A stretch of 64,000 nucleotides of DNA from positions 371,501 to 435,500 of the forward strand of contig NZ_JAMXQU010000003.1 in assembly GCF_024054035.1 (NCBI RefSeq), read 5' to 3'. The notes below the pieces were generated by a model that saw nothing but the letters and a program-made list of their open reading frames with translations, had not been told where the DNA came from and searched no databases. Shown here piece by piece: positions 41,381-50,494 of this stretch. The DNA is from Asaia lannensis NBRC 102526. Lineage in GTDB: Bacteria > Pseudomonadota > Alphaproteobacteria > Acetobacterales > Acetobacteraceae. Position 1 is the first letter of the stretch. The number at the start of each line of letters is the position of its first letter. The position numbers and the translations under genes are program-made.

Positions 41381-42778
41381 TTAGCGACGCGGGCCGCCAA
41401 AGCCACCGCCGGGCCGCCCGCCGGGAGCACCGCCCGACATGAGACCGGAAAGCATCTGCTTCATGCCACCGAGGCCCATCTTGCTGATGCGCTTCATGAT
41501 GGTGGACATGTCGTCGAACTGCTTGAGCAACTTGTTGACCTCCTGAACCGTCGTGCCGGAACCGGCAGCAATACGCTTCTTGCGAGAGGCCTTGATGATC
41601 GAGGGCGTCTTGCGCTCATCCTTGGTCATCGAGGAAATGATGGCCTGATGACGCTTGAAGATCGAGGTATCGAGATCCTTGTCGCCCAGCTTGTCCTTGA
41701 GCTTGCCCATACCGGGAAGCATGCCCAGAATGCCGGAGATCGACCCCATCTTCCCGATCTGTCGGATCTGCGAGGCGTAGTCGTCGAGATCGAACTTGCC
41801 CGCCATCATCTTCTTGGCGACGCGTTCGCTCTCTTCATGGTCGAGCGTCTCGCTGGCCTTTTCGACCAGCCCGGCAATATCGCCAAGGCCGAGAATACGA
41901 CCAGCCACACGCTCGGGATAGAAATCGTCGAGCGCTTCGAGCTTCTCGCCCAGCCCCACCAGCTTGATGGGCGCGCCCGTAATGGCGCGCATGGACAGAG
42001 CCGCACCACCGCGTGCATCGCCATCCATACGGGTCATGACGACACCGGTGATACCGACCGCCTCGTTGAAGCGCTGGGCCGTATTCACGGCATCCTGACC
42101 CGTCATGGCATCGACCACGAGCAGCGTCTCGACAGGGTTCGTCGCGTCGCGAACGTCACGCACTTCCTGCATCAGCGCTTCGTCGATCGACAGACGGCCT
42201 GCCGTATCGAGAATGACGACGTCATAGCCTTCGCGACGACCCGTCTCGATTGCACGCTTTGCGATCTCGACAGGCTGCTGTCCGGCGATAATGGGCAGCG
42301 AACCCACACCGACGCGCTCGGCAAGCTGCTGGAGCTGAAGCTGGGCGGCAGGGCGCTGCACGTCGAGCGAGGCCAGAAGCACACGCTTGCGCTCACGGGT
42401 GAGAAGGCGCAGCGCGATCTTGCCCGATGTCGTGGTCTTGCCCGAGCCCTGCAGACCGACCATCAGGACGGGCACCGGCGCCGCAGCAGCAAGGTTCAGC
42501 GGCACATTGCCCGCACCGCCTAGCGCCTCGATCAGCGCATCGTTGACGATCTTGGCAACGGCTTGACCGGGAGAAATGCTTTCCAGCACTTCAGTCCCGA
42601 CCGCCTTTTCCTTCACCCTGTTGACGAAGTCGCGCACAACGGGGAGCGCCACGTCGGCATCCAGCATGGCCAGACGCACTTCACGCATGGCTTCGGCAAC
42701 ATCGGCCTCGGACAGCCTGCCGCGCTTGGACAGACCCTCAAATACACCGGAAAGTTTGCCAGAAAGCGTGTCGAACAC
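41381..42778 (-). CDS. ffh: Signal recognition particle protein Ffh
   Basis: The GTPase that brings ribosomes making membrane proteins to the Sec translocon. The 465 residues contain the N helical domain, the G domain (P loop GLQGSGKTTTSGKIA, DTAGR, TRMDGDARGG, GLGEKLEALDDF) and a methionine-rich M domain (MKRISKMGLGGMKQMLSGLM). The tail is Gly-rich (APGGRPGGGFGG). The start is GTG. It heads the collinear run to rpsP, rimM, trmD, rplS. Confidence 0.97.
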   Translation of the reverse strand: MFDTLSGKLSGVFEGLSKRGRLSEADVAEAMREVRLAMLDADVALPVVRDFVNRVKEKAVGTEVLESISPGQAVAKIVNDALIEALGGAGNVPLNLAAAAPVPVLMVGLQGSGKTTTSGKIALRLLTRERKRVLLASLDVQRPAAQLQLQQLAERVGVGSLPIIAGQQPVEIAKRAIETGRREGYDVVILDTAGRLSIDEALMQEVRDVRDATNPVETLLVVDAMTGQDAVNTAQRFNEAVGITGVVMTRMDGDARGGAALSMRAITGAPIKLVGLGEKLEALDDFYPERVAGRILGLGDIAGLVEKASETLDHEESERVAKKMMAGKFDLDDYASQIRQIGKMGSISGILGMLPGMGKLKDKLGDKDLDTSIFKRHQAIISSMTKDERKTPSIIKASRKKRIAAGSGTTVQEVNKLLKQFDDMSTIMKRISKMGLGGMKQMLSGLMSGGAPGGRPGGGFGGPRR

Positions 42779-43096
42779 GTTGAACCCTTATAAGCAACAG
42801 AAAGACGCCACTGCGCGAGTCTTCGCGAGGTGGCGTTTCAAATCTGGAGAGGGAGCTAAAGAGGTGAGCGGCATCTGTCAAGGCAAAACGCCCTGCCGTC
42901 ACGTAACGCTCCCTGAGTACCGATCCTTGGGAGAACCGGTGATTACGACAAGAGGGCAGACAAGGCTGCCTGACGCCTCACCTGCCCTTCCTGTCGGTCC
43001 ATCCGCACAGCGGTTACGCCCGGCCTGCCCGCGGTGCTGACCGCAGCAGGCCGCTTCAGAACACGTAACCCCAGCGTCGGGAGTCAGAACACCCAA
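42779..43096. other. Intergenic region upstream of ffh
   Basis: About 320 bases between the Spy-like gene and ffh, both read on the minus strand. It should contain the ffh promoter. The only structure seen is the strong hairpin at 42805-42836. No gene is supported. Confidence 0.55.
42805..42836 (-). terminator. Strong two-part hairpin in the ffh leader
   Basis: Outer arms ACGCCAC / GTGGCGT (7 bp) and inner arms CGCGA / TCGCG (5 bp) with a 4-base loop form one long stem. On the minus strand a T-rich stretch (CTTTCTGTT) follows, so it resembles an intrinsic terminator. It lies about 27 bases before the ffh start codon, so it could instead act as an attenuator or RNA-level control of ffh. Confidence 0.5.
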
Positions 43097-43633
43097 TCAG
43101 GGGGCGTCGTCGTCGTCCTTGTCCGCAGCACCCTTTGCATGAGGAGGGCGAAGCAGGTCGCGTATCTGCCCTTCAAGCGCGTCGAGCTTGTCCTGCGTCG
43201 CGCGTGCCTTGTCGAGCTGCTCGGGCGTCAGGATATCGTGGATTGCCACGGCATCGGCAGCCATCGCCTCTTCATCCTTCGCATTGAGCGCTTCCTTCTG
43301 TTTGACCAGACCATCGAGCTTGGCCTTGTCGACTGGCCCCTTCGCCAGAAGCAATGCGCCAATCTGGTTATCGAGATCGCGGCGCTGATGCATGGCATCG
43401 CGACGTTCCTGACGATGGCTGTGCATGAGTGCATGAAGCTTTTCGCGCTGCTCCTTGGTCAGGTCCACGCCGCGCAGCATACCCATGAGCGGCGGCGGCA
43501 TCATCGGCCCCATATGGCCCATAGGCGGCACGGGACCGACAGGACCCGGAACGGGCGGATGGGCATTGGCAATCGCCATGAAAGAAGGGGCGGCTGCGAA
43601 GGCCAACATGCAGAATGTCTTTTTCGAGATCAT
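43097..43633 (-). CDS. Spy/CpxP-like periplasmic protein
   Basis: A 178-residue exported protein. A signal peptide covers residues 1-24 (ending IANA), followed by a Pro-, Met- and His-rich stretch (PVPPMGHMGPMMPPP). The rest is helical, with the LTPEQ-type repeats of the Spy/CpxP/ heavy-metal sensor group: GVDLTKEQREKLHALM and HDILTPEQLDKARA. The tail is acidic (DKDDDDAP). Spy-like proteins act as periplasmic chaperones. The Met/His-rich segment could bind metal, which is inference. I chose ATG 43633 because of the signal peptide. Confidence 0.82.
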   Translation of the reverse strand: MISKKTFCMLAFAAAPSFMAIANAHPPVPGPVGPVPPMGHMGPMMPPPLMGMLRGVDLTKEQREKLHALMHSHRQERRDAMHQRRDLDNQIGALLLAKGPVDKAKLDGLVKQKEALNAKDEEAMAADAVAIHDILTPEQLDKARATQDKLDALEGQIRDLLRPPHAKGAADKDDDDAP

Positions 43634-44210
43634 GCTCGTCTTCTTCCTATATTTGCAAAGGGATCTAGAGCGATACCCATGACCAATCCCTAGCAAGAAG
43701 AATGCGGAAAACGTGGGCCAAAGCACTACAGAGTGTATGGATTGTTACAGAAGCTCTACCCGTCATTGCTCAGGAAGGGAGGGCGTTTGACGGGTGTTCA
43801 CGCTCGCGCTCCCATAATCCAACACGTTCACGTTACGACTGTGTCATCTTCTTGTTAAGTATCGGAAAGAATGCCAGCTTCATGACACGCATTCCCCAGA
43901 AAGCGTCGTGTCAGGAACCGGATTGGCAAATGTCGTGCAACCCAGATTTCTCCACTCCCGCCAGGGCTGTCACAGGGACTGTCGACCCCTGTTGCCGCAC
44001 GCTGTGGAGAGCAGGGCTCGACCGCAGTGCCATCGTCAATATCCGCTCTGTTACATTTAACTCTTCTGACACGTCGCTCTCACGGCATCGTGCCCACGCG
44101 CCGTGTGTGACGTCGTTCGATAAGGCGTTGTCAGGCCCTGCCCGATCCGCCTTCCCCGCCCCAGAGTACCGTGCCGATTACGGATCGGCGCTTTTCCAAG
44201 GACAGCCCCA
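43634..44210. other. Gene-free divergent region before the sugar-binding-protein gene
   Basis: About 577 bases between divergent genes. A frame from 43702 to 44214 is open on the plus strand, but it has no family resemblance, signal or ribosome-binding site and I treat it as chance. A hairpin with a T-tract lies at its right end (44171-44195). It should contain promoters for both flanking genes. Confidence 0.6.
44171..44195 (+). promoter_or_regulatory. Terminator-like hairpin in the leader of the sugar-binding-protein gene
   Basis: GTGCCGAT pairs with ATCGGCGC (one G-U pair) across a 5-base loop, followed at once by TTTT. It ends 15 bases before the start codon. The form is that of an intrinsic terminator, which in a leader suggests attenuation. 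It may instead be the terminator of an unseen small transcript. Confidence 0.4.
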
Positions 44211-45524
44211 ATGAAGAAATCCCTGCTTCTGGCCAGTGTTGCCTTCGGGCTCGGGCTAGGCGCCCAGGCCAAAGCCGACACGACGCTCACGATCGCGACC
44301 GTGAACAACGTGCAGATGATCGAGATGCGCAAACTGTCCAGCGTATTCGAGAAGGCCCACCCGGATATCCATCTCAACTGGGTGACGCTCGAGGAAAACG
44401 TGCTGCGCCAGCGCGTCACGACCGATATCGCCACCCATGCGGGTCAGTTCGATATTCTCACCATCGGCAATTACGAAGTGCCCCTCTGGGCCAAGCAGGG
44501 CTGGCTGTACAAATTCGACAATCTGTCTGCCGCCTATGACGTCAACGACATTATCGCTCCTGTGCGCGAGAGCGTCAGCTATGAGGGCAAGATCTACGCC
44601 CTGCCCTTTTATGCTGAAAGCGTGATGACGCTTTATCGCAAGGACCTGTTCGCCAAGGCCGGTCTCACTATGCCGGAGACGCCAAGCTGGGACCAGATAC
44701 GTGATTTTGCTGCCAAGACGACCGACAAATCGACCGACACCTACGGCATCTGTCTGCGCGGCAAGCCGGGCTGGGGTGAGAACATGACCATTGTGACCAC
44801 CATGGTTACCAGCTTTGGCGGTCAGTGGTTCGACATGAGCTGGAAGCCAGCACTCACCACGCCCGCCTGGCATAACGCCATCAGCTATTACAGCTCCATT
44901 CTCAAGCAGTTCGGGCCGCCCGGTGCCAGCGCCAACGGCTTTAACGAAAACCTTTCCCTGTTTGCGACAGGCCATTGCGCCATCTGGGTCGATGCCACCA
45001 GCGCGGCTGGTACGGTGTTCGATCCCAAACAAAGCTCGGTTGCCGACAAGGTCGGTTTCGCCTCGCTGCCCACAGGCAACTTCAAAGGCGGCCCCACCTG
45101 GCTCTGGTCATGGAATCTCGCCATCCCGGCATCGTCCACCCACGCTGAAGCCGCCAGTACCTTCATTCAGTGGGCGACGTCCAAGGACTATATCCAGCTC
45201 GTTGCCAAGACAGATGGCTGGGTCAATATTCCGCCAGGCACGCGAAGCTCTTCCTATCAGTCGCCCGACTACCAGAAAGTCGCGCCCTTCTCGTCCTTCG
45301 TGCTGAAAGCCATCGAAAGCTCGAACCCGTCGGGTCAGACAGCACAGCCGCGGCCTTATGTCGGCGCGCAGTTCGTCGACATCACCCCGTTCCAGGGCAT
45401 CGGAACACAGGTAGGACAGACCATCGCCTCCATTCTGGCGGGATCGACCAGTGTCGATGCAGGACTCTCGGCCGCCAATACCGCGACCAACCGCGTTATC
45501 CGTCAGGCCGGTTACCAGAAATAG
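44211..45524 (+). CDS. ABC transporter sugar/polyol-binding protein, orphan
   Basis: A 437-residue extracellular solute-binding protein, family 1, like the sorbitol/mannitol-binding SmoE/MtlE. The signal peptide covers residues 1-22 (AQAKA|DTT). Landmarks are TLTIATVNNVQMIEM, FDILTIGNYEVPLWA, YALPFYAESVMTLYRKDLF and WLWSWNLAIPASS. AAB polyol ABC systems usually have permease and ATPase genes right after; here only a terminator and an alpha-glucosidase gene follow. So the protein must use a transporter encoded elsewhere or be a remnant of an operon. The gene itself looks intact. Confidence 0.9.
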   Translation: MKKSLLLASVAFGLGLGAQAKADTTLTIATVNNVQMIEMRKLSSVFEKAHPDIHLNWVTLEENVLRQRVTTDIATHAGQFDILTIGNYEVPLWAKQGWLYKFDNLSAAYDVNDIIAPVRESVSYEGKIYALPFYAESVMTLYRKDLFAKAGLTMPETPSWDQIRDFAAKTTDKSTDTYGICLRGKPGWGENMTIVTTMVTSFGGQWFDMSWKPALTTPAWHNAISYYSSILKQFGPPGASANGFNENLSLFATGHCAIWVDATSAAGTVFDPKQSSVADKVGFASLPTGNFKGGPTWLWSWNLAIPASSTHAEAASTFIQWATSKDYIQLVAKTDGWVNIPPGTRSSSYQSPDYQKVAPFSSFVLKAIESSNPSGQTAQPRPYVGAQFVDITPFQGIGTQVGQTIASILAGSTSVDAGLSAANTATNRVIRQAGYQK

Positions 45525-45531
45525 GATCACG

Positions 45532-45557
45532 GTATCGGGGCCTTGCGGCCCCGATAC
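45532..45557 (+). terminator. Strong hairpin after the sugar-binding-protein gene
   Basis: A perfect 11-bp stem (GTATCGGGGCC / GGCCCCGATAC) with loop TTGC starts 8 bases after the stop codon. ACGTTT follows. It separates the binding-protein gene from the GH13 gene, so they are probably not one transcript. Confidence 0.7.
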
Positions 45558-45567
45558 ACGTTTCCTG

Positions 45568-45597
45568 CCCGACCCATTTTCCTACCCGACCCATTTT
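45568..45597. repeat. Short direct repeat, two copies of a 13-mer
   Basis: CCCGACCCATTTT occurs at 45568-45580 and 45585-45597, a 17-base period. It lies between the terminator and the GH13 gene. It could be a protein-binding site or a small duplication; nothing further supports either. Confidence 0.6.
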
Positions 45598-45795
45598 CTT
45601 GGGGGTGGAAAAGACCTGAGAGCCTCGCCATGAGGGTCACCGCCTCTTTCGCAATCCCTGTCCATGCTTTCGCCCGACGTCGCCCCATCGTCCCGACTTC
45701 CCGCACCCCGGGCGTCATCGCAATTTAGTGTGACCGCGCCCAACTCATACCCCTGCCCCGTGTTGTGCTGAATGCATCTCATGGAAAGCAGAGCT

Positions 45796-47457
45796 ATGGC
45801 ACAGAACGGTTCGCACCCAGTCTGGTGGAAAGACGCTGTCATCTATCAGGTCTATCCACGCTCTTTTGCAGATTCGAATGGCGACGGTATCGGCGATCTG
45901 CCCGGTATCATCGATCACCTGCCTTATCTTGAAAAACTCGGCGTGGACGCCCTGTGGATCTCGCCCTGTTTTCAGTCGCCGCAGGGCGATGCTGGCTATG
46001 ACATATCGGACTACCGCAAGATCGACCCTCTTTTCGGCACAGTAGACGATTACGAAACCCTGATACGCGATGCCCATGAGCACGGCCTGCGCATCATCGC
46101 CGATATGGTCCCCAACCATACCTCCGATCAGCATGTCTGGTTCAAGGAAGCCATGGCTTCAGAGCCGGGGAGTACCTCGCGCGCGCGCTACATATTCCGC
46201 GACGGCAAAGGCGAGCAGGGCAACGAACCTCCCAATAACTGGAAAAGCGTTTTCGGGGGGAGTGCCTGGACGCGCGAGGCCGAGCGTCAGGATGGCAAGT
46301 CGCGACAGTGGTATCTGCATCTTTTCGATAGCTGCCAGCCCGACCTGAACTGGGACAATCCTGAAGTCCGGACCGAGTTCGAGTCCGTTCTTCGTTTCTG
46401 GCTCGACCGCGGCGTGGACGGCTTTCGTATCGATGTCGCTCACGGCCTGATCAAGGAAAAGGGCCTGCCGCCCTGTACCGAACGCGCCACAATGGTTGGC
46501 GAGGATGACGACAAGACGCCGAGCGATGCGCCAATGTGGGATCGCGATGGCGTGCACGAGATCTACCGGAGCTGGCACAGGCTTCTTGCCAGTTATCCCG
46601 GCGACCGGATGCTTGTCGCCGAGGCCTGGGTCAAGCCGCTCTCACGACTGGCACGCTATGTTCGCCCCGATGAAATGCAGCAGACCTTCAATTTCGATTA
46701 TCTCCTCTGCCGCTGGAATGCCGACAAATACCGCAAGATCATTACCGACTCACTGAAGGCCATGCATGAAGTCGGCGCGACCACAGCCTGGGTCATGTCG
46801 AACCACGATTCCGTTCGTCACGCCTCACGACTTGGCCTCAAGGATGCTGGGGCCCGCCCTCAGGGCATCGATGCCGCGCACGAGCAGCCCGATGAAGCCC
46901 TCGGACTGCGCCGCGCACGCGCCGTGATTTTCATGACGCTGGGTCTACCGGGCTCGGTCACGCTTTATCAAGGTGAAGAGCTTGGACTGCCCGATCATAC
47001 GACGCTCGATAGGAAATACCGTCAGGACCCTGCGTTTTTCCGCACTGACGGAGAAGAAATCGGCCGTGACGGTTGTCGCATTCCCATGCCCTGGAGCGAC
47101 AAGGGGCCATCGCTCGGTTTCAACGACACGGGCGAACTCTGGCTGCCTCAGCCCGCGCAGTATAAAAACTACGCTGTCTCGGTAGAGGAAAAAGATCCCG
47201 ATTCCACGCTCGCGCTTTATCGCGCACTCCTCGCCGCACGCAAAAAACACGGACTTGGTACAGGGGCACTACACTGGGCGGAGCCCCGCGATCATGTGGT
47301 TGAGTTTTTGAATAGCGGCATCAGGGTCGTGCTCAATTGTGGCGATAAACCCATCTCGCTACCCGACGGTAAGATTCTGCTCTCTAGCCTCCCCATGGAG
47401 GAACCGGGGCAGCTGCCAGCCAATGCGGCGGTGTGGATGACCGAAACGACAGACTGA
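45796..47457 (+). CDS. GH13 alpha-glucosidase (oligo-1,6-glucosidase type)
   Basis: A 553-residue cytoplasmic glycoside hydrolase that releases glucose from alpha-glucosides. The (beta/alpha)8 barrel shows the GH13 regions: DMVPNHTS (region I), DGFRIDVAHG with the nucleophile Asp (II), MLVAEAW with the acid Glu (III) and MSNHDSVRHA (IV). GDLPGIIDHLPYLEKLGVDALWISP opens the fold (shown in part as GDLPGIIDHLPYLEKLGVDA). I chose ATG 45796, which has GGAAAG upstream; starts at 45772 and 45781 are in frame. No signal peptide is seen. It may work on sugars brought in by transporters encoded elsewhere. Confidence 0.92.
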   Translation: MAQNGSHPVWWKDAVIYQVYPRSFADSNGDGIGDLPGIIDHLPYLEKLGVDALWISPCFQSPQGDAGYDISDYRKIDPLFGTVDDYETLIRDAHEHGLRIIADMVPNHTSDQHVWFKEAMASEPGSTSRARYIFRDGKGEQGNEPPNNWKSVFGGSAWTREAERQDGKSRQWYLHLFDSCQPDLNWDNPEVRTEFESVLRFWLDRGVDGFRIDVAHGLIKEKGLPPCTERATMVGEDDDKTPSDAPMWDRDGVHEIYRSWHRLLASYPGDRMLVAEAWVKPLSRLARYVRPDEMQQTFNFDYLLCRWNADKYRKIITDSLKAMHEVGATTAWVMSNHDSVRHASRLGLKDAGARPQGIDAAHEQPDEALGLRRARAVIFMTLGLPGSVTLYQGEELGLPDHTTLDRKYRQDPAFFRTDGEEIGRDGCRIPMPWSDKGPSLGFNDTGELWLPQPAQYKNYAVSVEEKDPDSTLALYRALLAARKKHGLGTGALHWAEPRDHVVEFLNSGIRVVLNCGDKPISLPDGKILLSSLPMEEPGQLPANAAVWMTETTD

Positions 47458-47468
47458 AACAAGCGCAT

Positions 47469-47520
47469 CATGCGAGAGGCATCGTCTCACAGAAACGAGA
47501 AATTAGCGTCCTCTCGCATG
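47469..47520. terminator. Long-loop inverted repeat between convergent genes
   Basis: Perfect 11-bp arms CATGCGAGAGG (47469-47479) and CCTCTCGCATG (47510-47520) enclose a 30-base loop. It lies between the ends of the converging alpha-glucosidase and UdgX genes, where a two-way terminator is expected. There is no T-tract. Confidence 0.45.
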
Positions 47521-47545
47521 CTCTGCGCAAAGTTCGGGCCGGTGA

Positions 47546-49033
47546 TCAGCTGGCGGCTAGCCAGTCCCTGGCAATCGTCAGTTCCTGTTTGAAACGCTGC
47601 TCTTCTTCTCGCGCACGTTGCGGATCGGGCAGACGCAGGAGATAGGACGGATGAATGGTCGCAAGGCTCGGGGGGCGACGGTCGCTCCCCTCACGAATGT
47701 GCCCCCTTGTGACACCCAGTCGGGTTACACGCCCCTCCAGCGCCTGAAGCGCCGTTGCGCCCAGCGTCACGATCAGACGCGGTTTCACGAGCGCGATTTC
47801 CTGCTCCAGCCATGAGGAACAGGCCACGATCTCGGTACGGTCCGGCGTCTGGTGAATGCGTCTGCGGCCCTTGGATACGAATTTGAAGTGCTTGACGGCA
47901 TTGGTCAGGAACACAGCCTCGCGGTCTATCCCCACTTCTTCAAGTATCCGGTCCAGCACCTGGCCTGCAGGACCGACAAATGGCTTGCCTTGCAGATCTT
48001 CCTGATCGCCCGGTTGCTCGCCGATCATCATGAGCGAAGCATTCTGCGGACCGGTTCCAGGCACGACCTGCGTGGCGTAACGGCAAAGCGTACAGCGCTG
48101 GCACGTTTTCAGGGCATTGTTCAGCGCAGGCAGGCCCTCGAGCGCATCCTGGGCCTGCCGTGTTTCCTGCGCCCGTCTGGTCCATTCTGCCTGATGGCGC
48201 TCATGGAACCCTGGTGCTGACCCATCATTCTGCAAGGCCACCATTGCCGCGACACGCGATTCCGCATTGGCCAGCATCTGGGGAATGAGACGCGTTTCCG
48301 GCAGGTTCTTCCAGTATTTCGTGGGCATCTCCGAGCGCATGGCTTTGGTCTTGATGCGCGCAGGATTGAAGATCGACTGATAATAACCGTGCCAGAGCGT
48401 CTCGACATCGTCCTGCAGGTCCGGCTTCTCACACGGCGTTCTCGTGCAGCTCAGTTTGCCGCCTTCGAACAGGATCGAGCCGATGGGCGTGAGAATAAGC
48501 CAGTCCATATCCGAAAAACGTTCGGCAAAAAACGGCGCGACGCTTTCCAGTATGAAATGATCGGGCTCGAACCATGCGACGAACCGTCTGCGTCCTTCCC
48601 GGTCTCCCTCCGCCTCACTGAAACGCAGGAAGGCTTTCATCTTGTGCATGTCGCGCCGTATCTGGTGCTCCATGCGTGTGGCATCGCGTATGTCGGGATC
48701 GGTCGCAATCGCCAGCAGCGCCGGTTCGCTCTGCATGCGCCAGAGCAGCCGATAAGCCAGCGCAAAACGTGCGGGATCGCGGTAGCGCAGGATCGTACGC
48801 AGCAGGGTCAGTCCCGCCTTCGTGACATGTCCCACAGGAGCTGAAGCCGCCTCGGCAGACGGCCCAGCATTTGGCGCGCCCTCGCTCTCGAATGGAAGAA
48901 ACAGTTCAGCCTGCTCGGCATCGGACACGACCCAGTCCAGCGCCTCGGGCGGCTCTCCCCCCGCGAGGGCACGCCTGGCCTCGGCGCGCCAGACGTCGAA
49001 ATCGGCATCCTCAGGGAGGGCGATCCGTCTCAT
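47546..49033 (-). CDS. UdgX-type uracil-DNA glycosylase fused to a DUF4130 domain
   Basis: A 495-residue DNA-repair protein. The N-terminal part (about residues 1-255) matches the DUF4130 / TIGR03915 DNA-metabolism domain. The C-terminal part (about 290-495) is a family-4-like uracil-DNA glycosylase (TIGR03914). Its iron-sulfur cysteines begin at TCQRCTLCR, followed by IGEQPGDQEDLQGKPFVGPAG. The segment RRRIHQTP matches the R-loop of UdgX, whose His forms a covalent bond with the abasic site after uracil removal. HPSYLLRLPD is the closing active-site motif. Its ATG overlaps the radical-SAM stop by 4 bases, the partnership known for this family. Confidence 0.93.
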   Translation of the reverse strand: MRRIALPEDADFDVWRAEARRALAGGEPPEALDWVVSDAEQAELFLPFESEGAPNAGPSAEAASAPVGHVTKAGLTLLRTILRYRDPARFALAYRLLWRMQSEPALLAIATDPDIRDATRMEHQIRRDMHKMKAFLRFSEAEGDREGRRRFVAWFEPDHFILESVAPFFAERFSDMDWLILTPIGSILFEGGKLSCTRTPCEKPDLQDDVETLWHGYYQSIFNPARIKTKAMRSEMPTKYWKNLPETRLIPQMLANAESRVAAMVALQNDGSAPGFHERHQAEWTRRAQETRQAQDALEGLPALNNALKTCQRCTLCRYATQVVPGTGPQNASLMMIGEQPGDQEDLQGKPFVGPAGQVLDRILEEVGIDREAVFLTNAVKHFKFVSKGRRRIHQTPDRTEIVACSSWLEQEIALVKPRLIVTLGATALQALEGRVTRLGVTRGHIREGSDRRPPSLATIHPSYLLRLPDPQRAREEEQRFKQELTIARDWLAAS

Positions 49034-50262
49034 AGCAAGGCAAGCTGCTTGGGTTGCGGCCTGAAAGAAGCAGCCAGATTTTCCCGGTCGATCATGCGCC
49101 CGGGCGACCAGTCCGCTGTGACGACAAAGGGTTTGATCTTGCGCAGGGACACGTTGAGACGCTCCACATCTTCAAGCCGGATAACGCGATGACGTCTGGC
49201 AGAGAGAAGTGCTCCGACGCTACGCGGCCCGAGACCGGGCACACGCAATAACATTTCCCGGCTCGCCCGGTTCAGGTCGAGGGGGAATTGTGCCCGGTTC
49301 TGCAACGCCCAGGCGAGCTTGGGGTCGAGATCGAGATCGAGCATACCGTCCTGACGTTCCGCGACGATCTCTTCGAACGAGAAGCCGTAGAAACGCACCA
49401 TCCAGTCGGCCTGATAGAGCCTGTGCTCGCGAATAAGCGGAGGCGACTGGGCAGGCAAAGCCAACGAAGAATCCGGAATGGGGCTGAAGGCCGAATAATA
49501 GACACGCCGCAGGGCATAGCCCGAGTAAAGGGCTGCACTGCTGCGCAGGATATCGCGATCCGAAGACTGATCGGCACCGATGATCATCTGCGTACTTTGC
49601 CCACCGGGCGCGAAACGCGGCGGTCTGCGTCCCGTGAGAGAGCGGTCGCCTGCCTCCTGAATTTTCAGACGCAGATTGCCCATGCTCTGCCGGATATGCC
49701 CCGCATCCTTTTCAGGAGCATAGGCAGCAAGCCCCGCATCGGTCGGCATTTCTACATTGATCGACAGACGATCTGCGTAGAGCCCTGCCTCCTCAATCAG
49801 ATGGGGCGCGGCATCGGGAATGGTCTTGAGGTGAATATAACCATGGAAATGATGGGTCAGGCGCAGCTCACGCGCGACGCGCACCATTTCCTCCATCGTG
49901 TAATCCGACGAGCGTATGACCCCAGAAGACAGAAAAAGGCCTTCGATATAATTCCTGCGGTAGAATTCTAGCGTGATCCAGATGATTTCCTCGACCGTAA
50001 AGCGCGTCCGCTCGATTTTGGAGGATGAGCGGTTGATGCAGTAGGCACAGTCATAAATGCAGAAATTGGTCATCAGGATCTTGAGCAGCGAGATGCACCG
50101 CCCATCTGGCGTATAGGCGTGACAGATCCCGTTCGGAGCTTTTGAGCCCAACCCCTCTTCGCCCGGTTTTTTCTTCGAGCGCGCGCCGCTCGATGCGCAG
50201 GACGCATCGTATTTTGCGGCATCGGAGAGAATTTCCAGTCTTGCTGCGAGGGTCTTTTTCAT
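49030..50262 (-). CDS. Radical SAM DNA modification/repair protein, partner of UdgX
   Basis: A 410-residue protein of the TIGR03916 type (radical-SAM protein linked to UDG). The [4Fe-4S] SAM cluster motif CxxxCxxC is in TNFCIYDCAYCINR near residue 75. An SPASM-like twitch follows, and near the C-terminus there is a helix-hairpin-helix (LLRVPGLGPRSVGALLSARR), a DNA-binding sign. The N-terminal part has LAARLEILSDAAKYDASCASSG. I chose ATG 50262 with GGAAGG before it. It lies immediately upstream of, and overlaps, the UdgX gene. Its substrate is not known; the pairing suggests that it acts on the same damaged DNA. Confidence 0.93.
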   Translation of the reverse strand: MKKTLAARLEILSDAAKYDASCASSGARSKKKPGEEGLGSKAPNGICHAYTPDGRCISLLKILMTNFCIYDCAYCINRSSSKIERTRFTVEEIIWITLEFYRRNYIEGLFLSSGVIRSSDYTMEEMVRVARELRLTHHFHGYIHLKTIPDAAPHLIEEAGLYADRLSINVEMPTDAGLAAYAPEKDAGHIRQSMGNLRLKIQEAGDRSLTGRRPPRFAPGGQSTQMIIGADQSSDRDILRSSAALYSGYALRRVYYSAFSPIPDSSLALPAQSPPLIREHRLYQADWMVRFYGFSFEEIVAERQDGMLDLDLDPKLAWALQNRAQFPLDLNRASREMLLRVPGLGPRSVGALLSARRHRVIRLEDVERLNVSLRKIKPFVVTADWSPGRMIDRENLAASFRPQPKQLALL

Positions 50263-50494
50263 CCTTCCGAGATGGACATTGACCCAGAACAAGTCAAGAA
50301 CAACAACGCCCGGAAAGCCCGATTTTCAAGGATTTTGCATCGAAATTCGACGCGTTGAACGATGTCGGAAAAGCACCCTGCAAATCAGGGTCCGCTCCCC
50401 TGGCTGCAAGGGGCGCCCGGCTGAGCGACACCAAAAAAAACAGCCGTCTTTTGAGCCCCCCGATCGGCATGCATGGAAGCGCCCTCTCCTTCCG

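Noticed and set aside
43702..44214. A 170-codon open frame on the plus strand
   Set aside because: No signal, domain or ribosome-binding site; it fills a promoter region and overlaps the sugar-binding-protein start.
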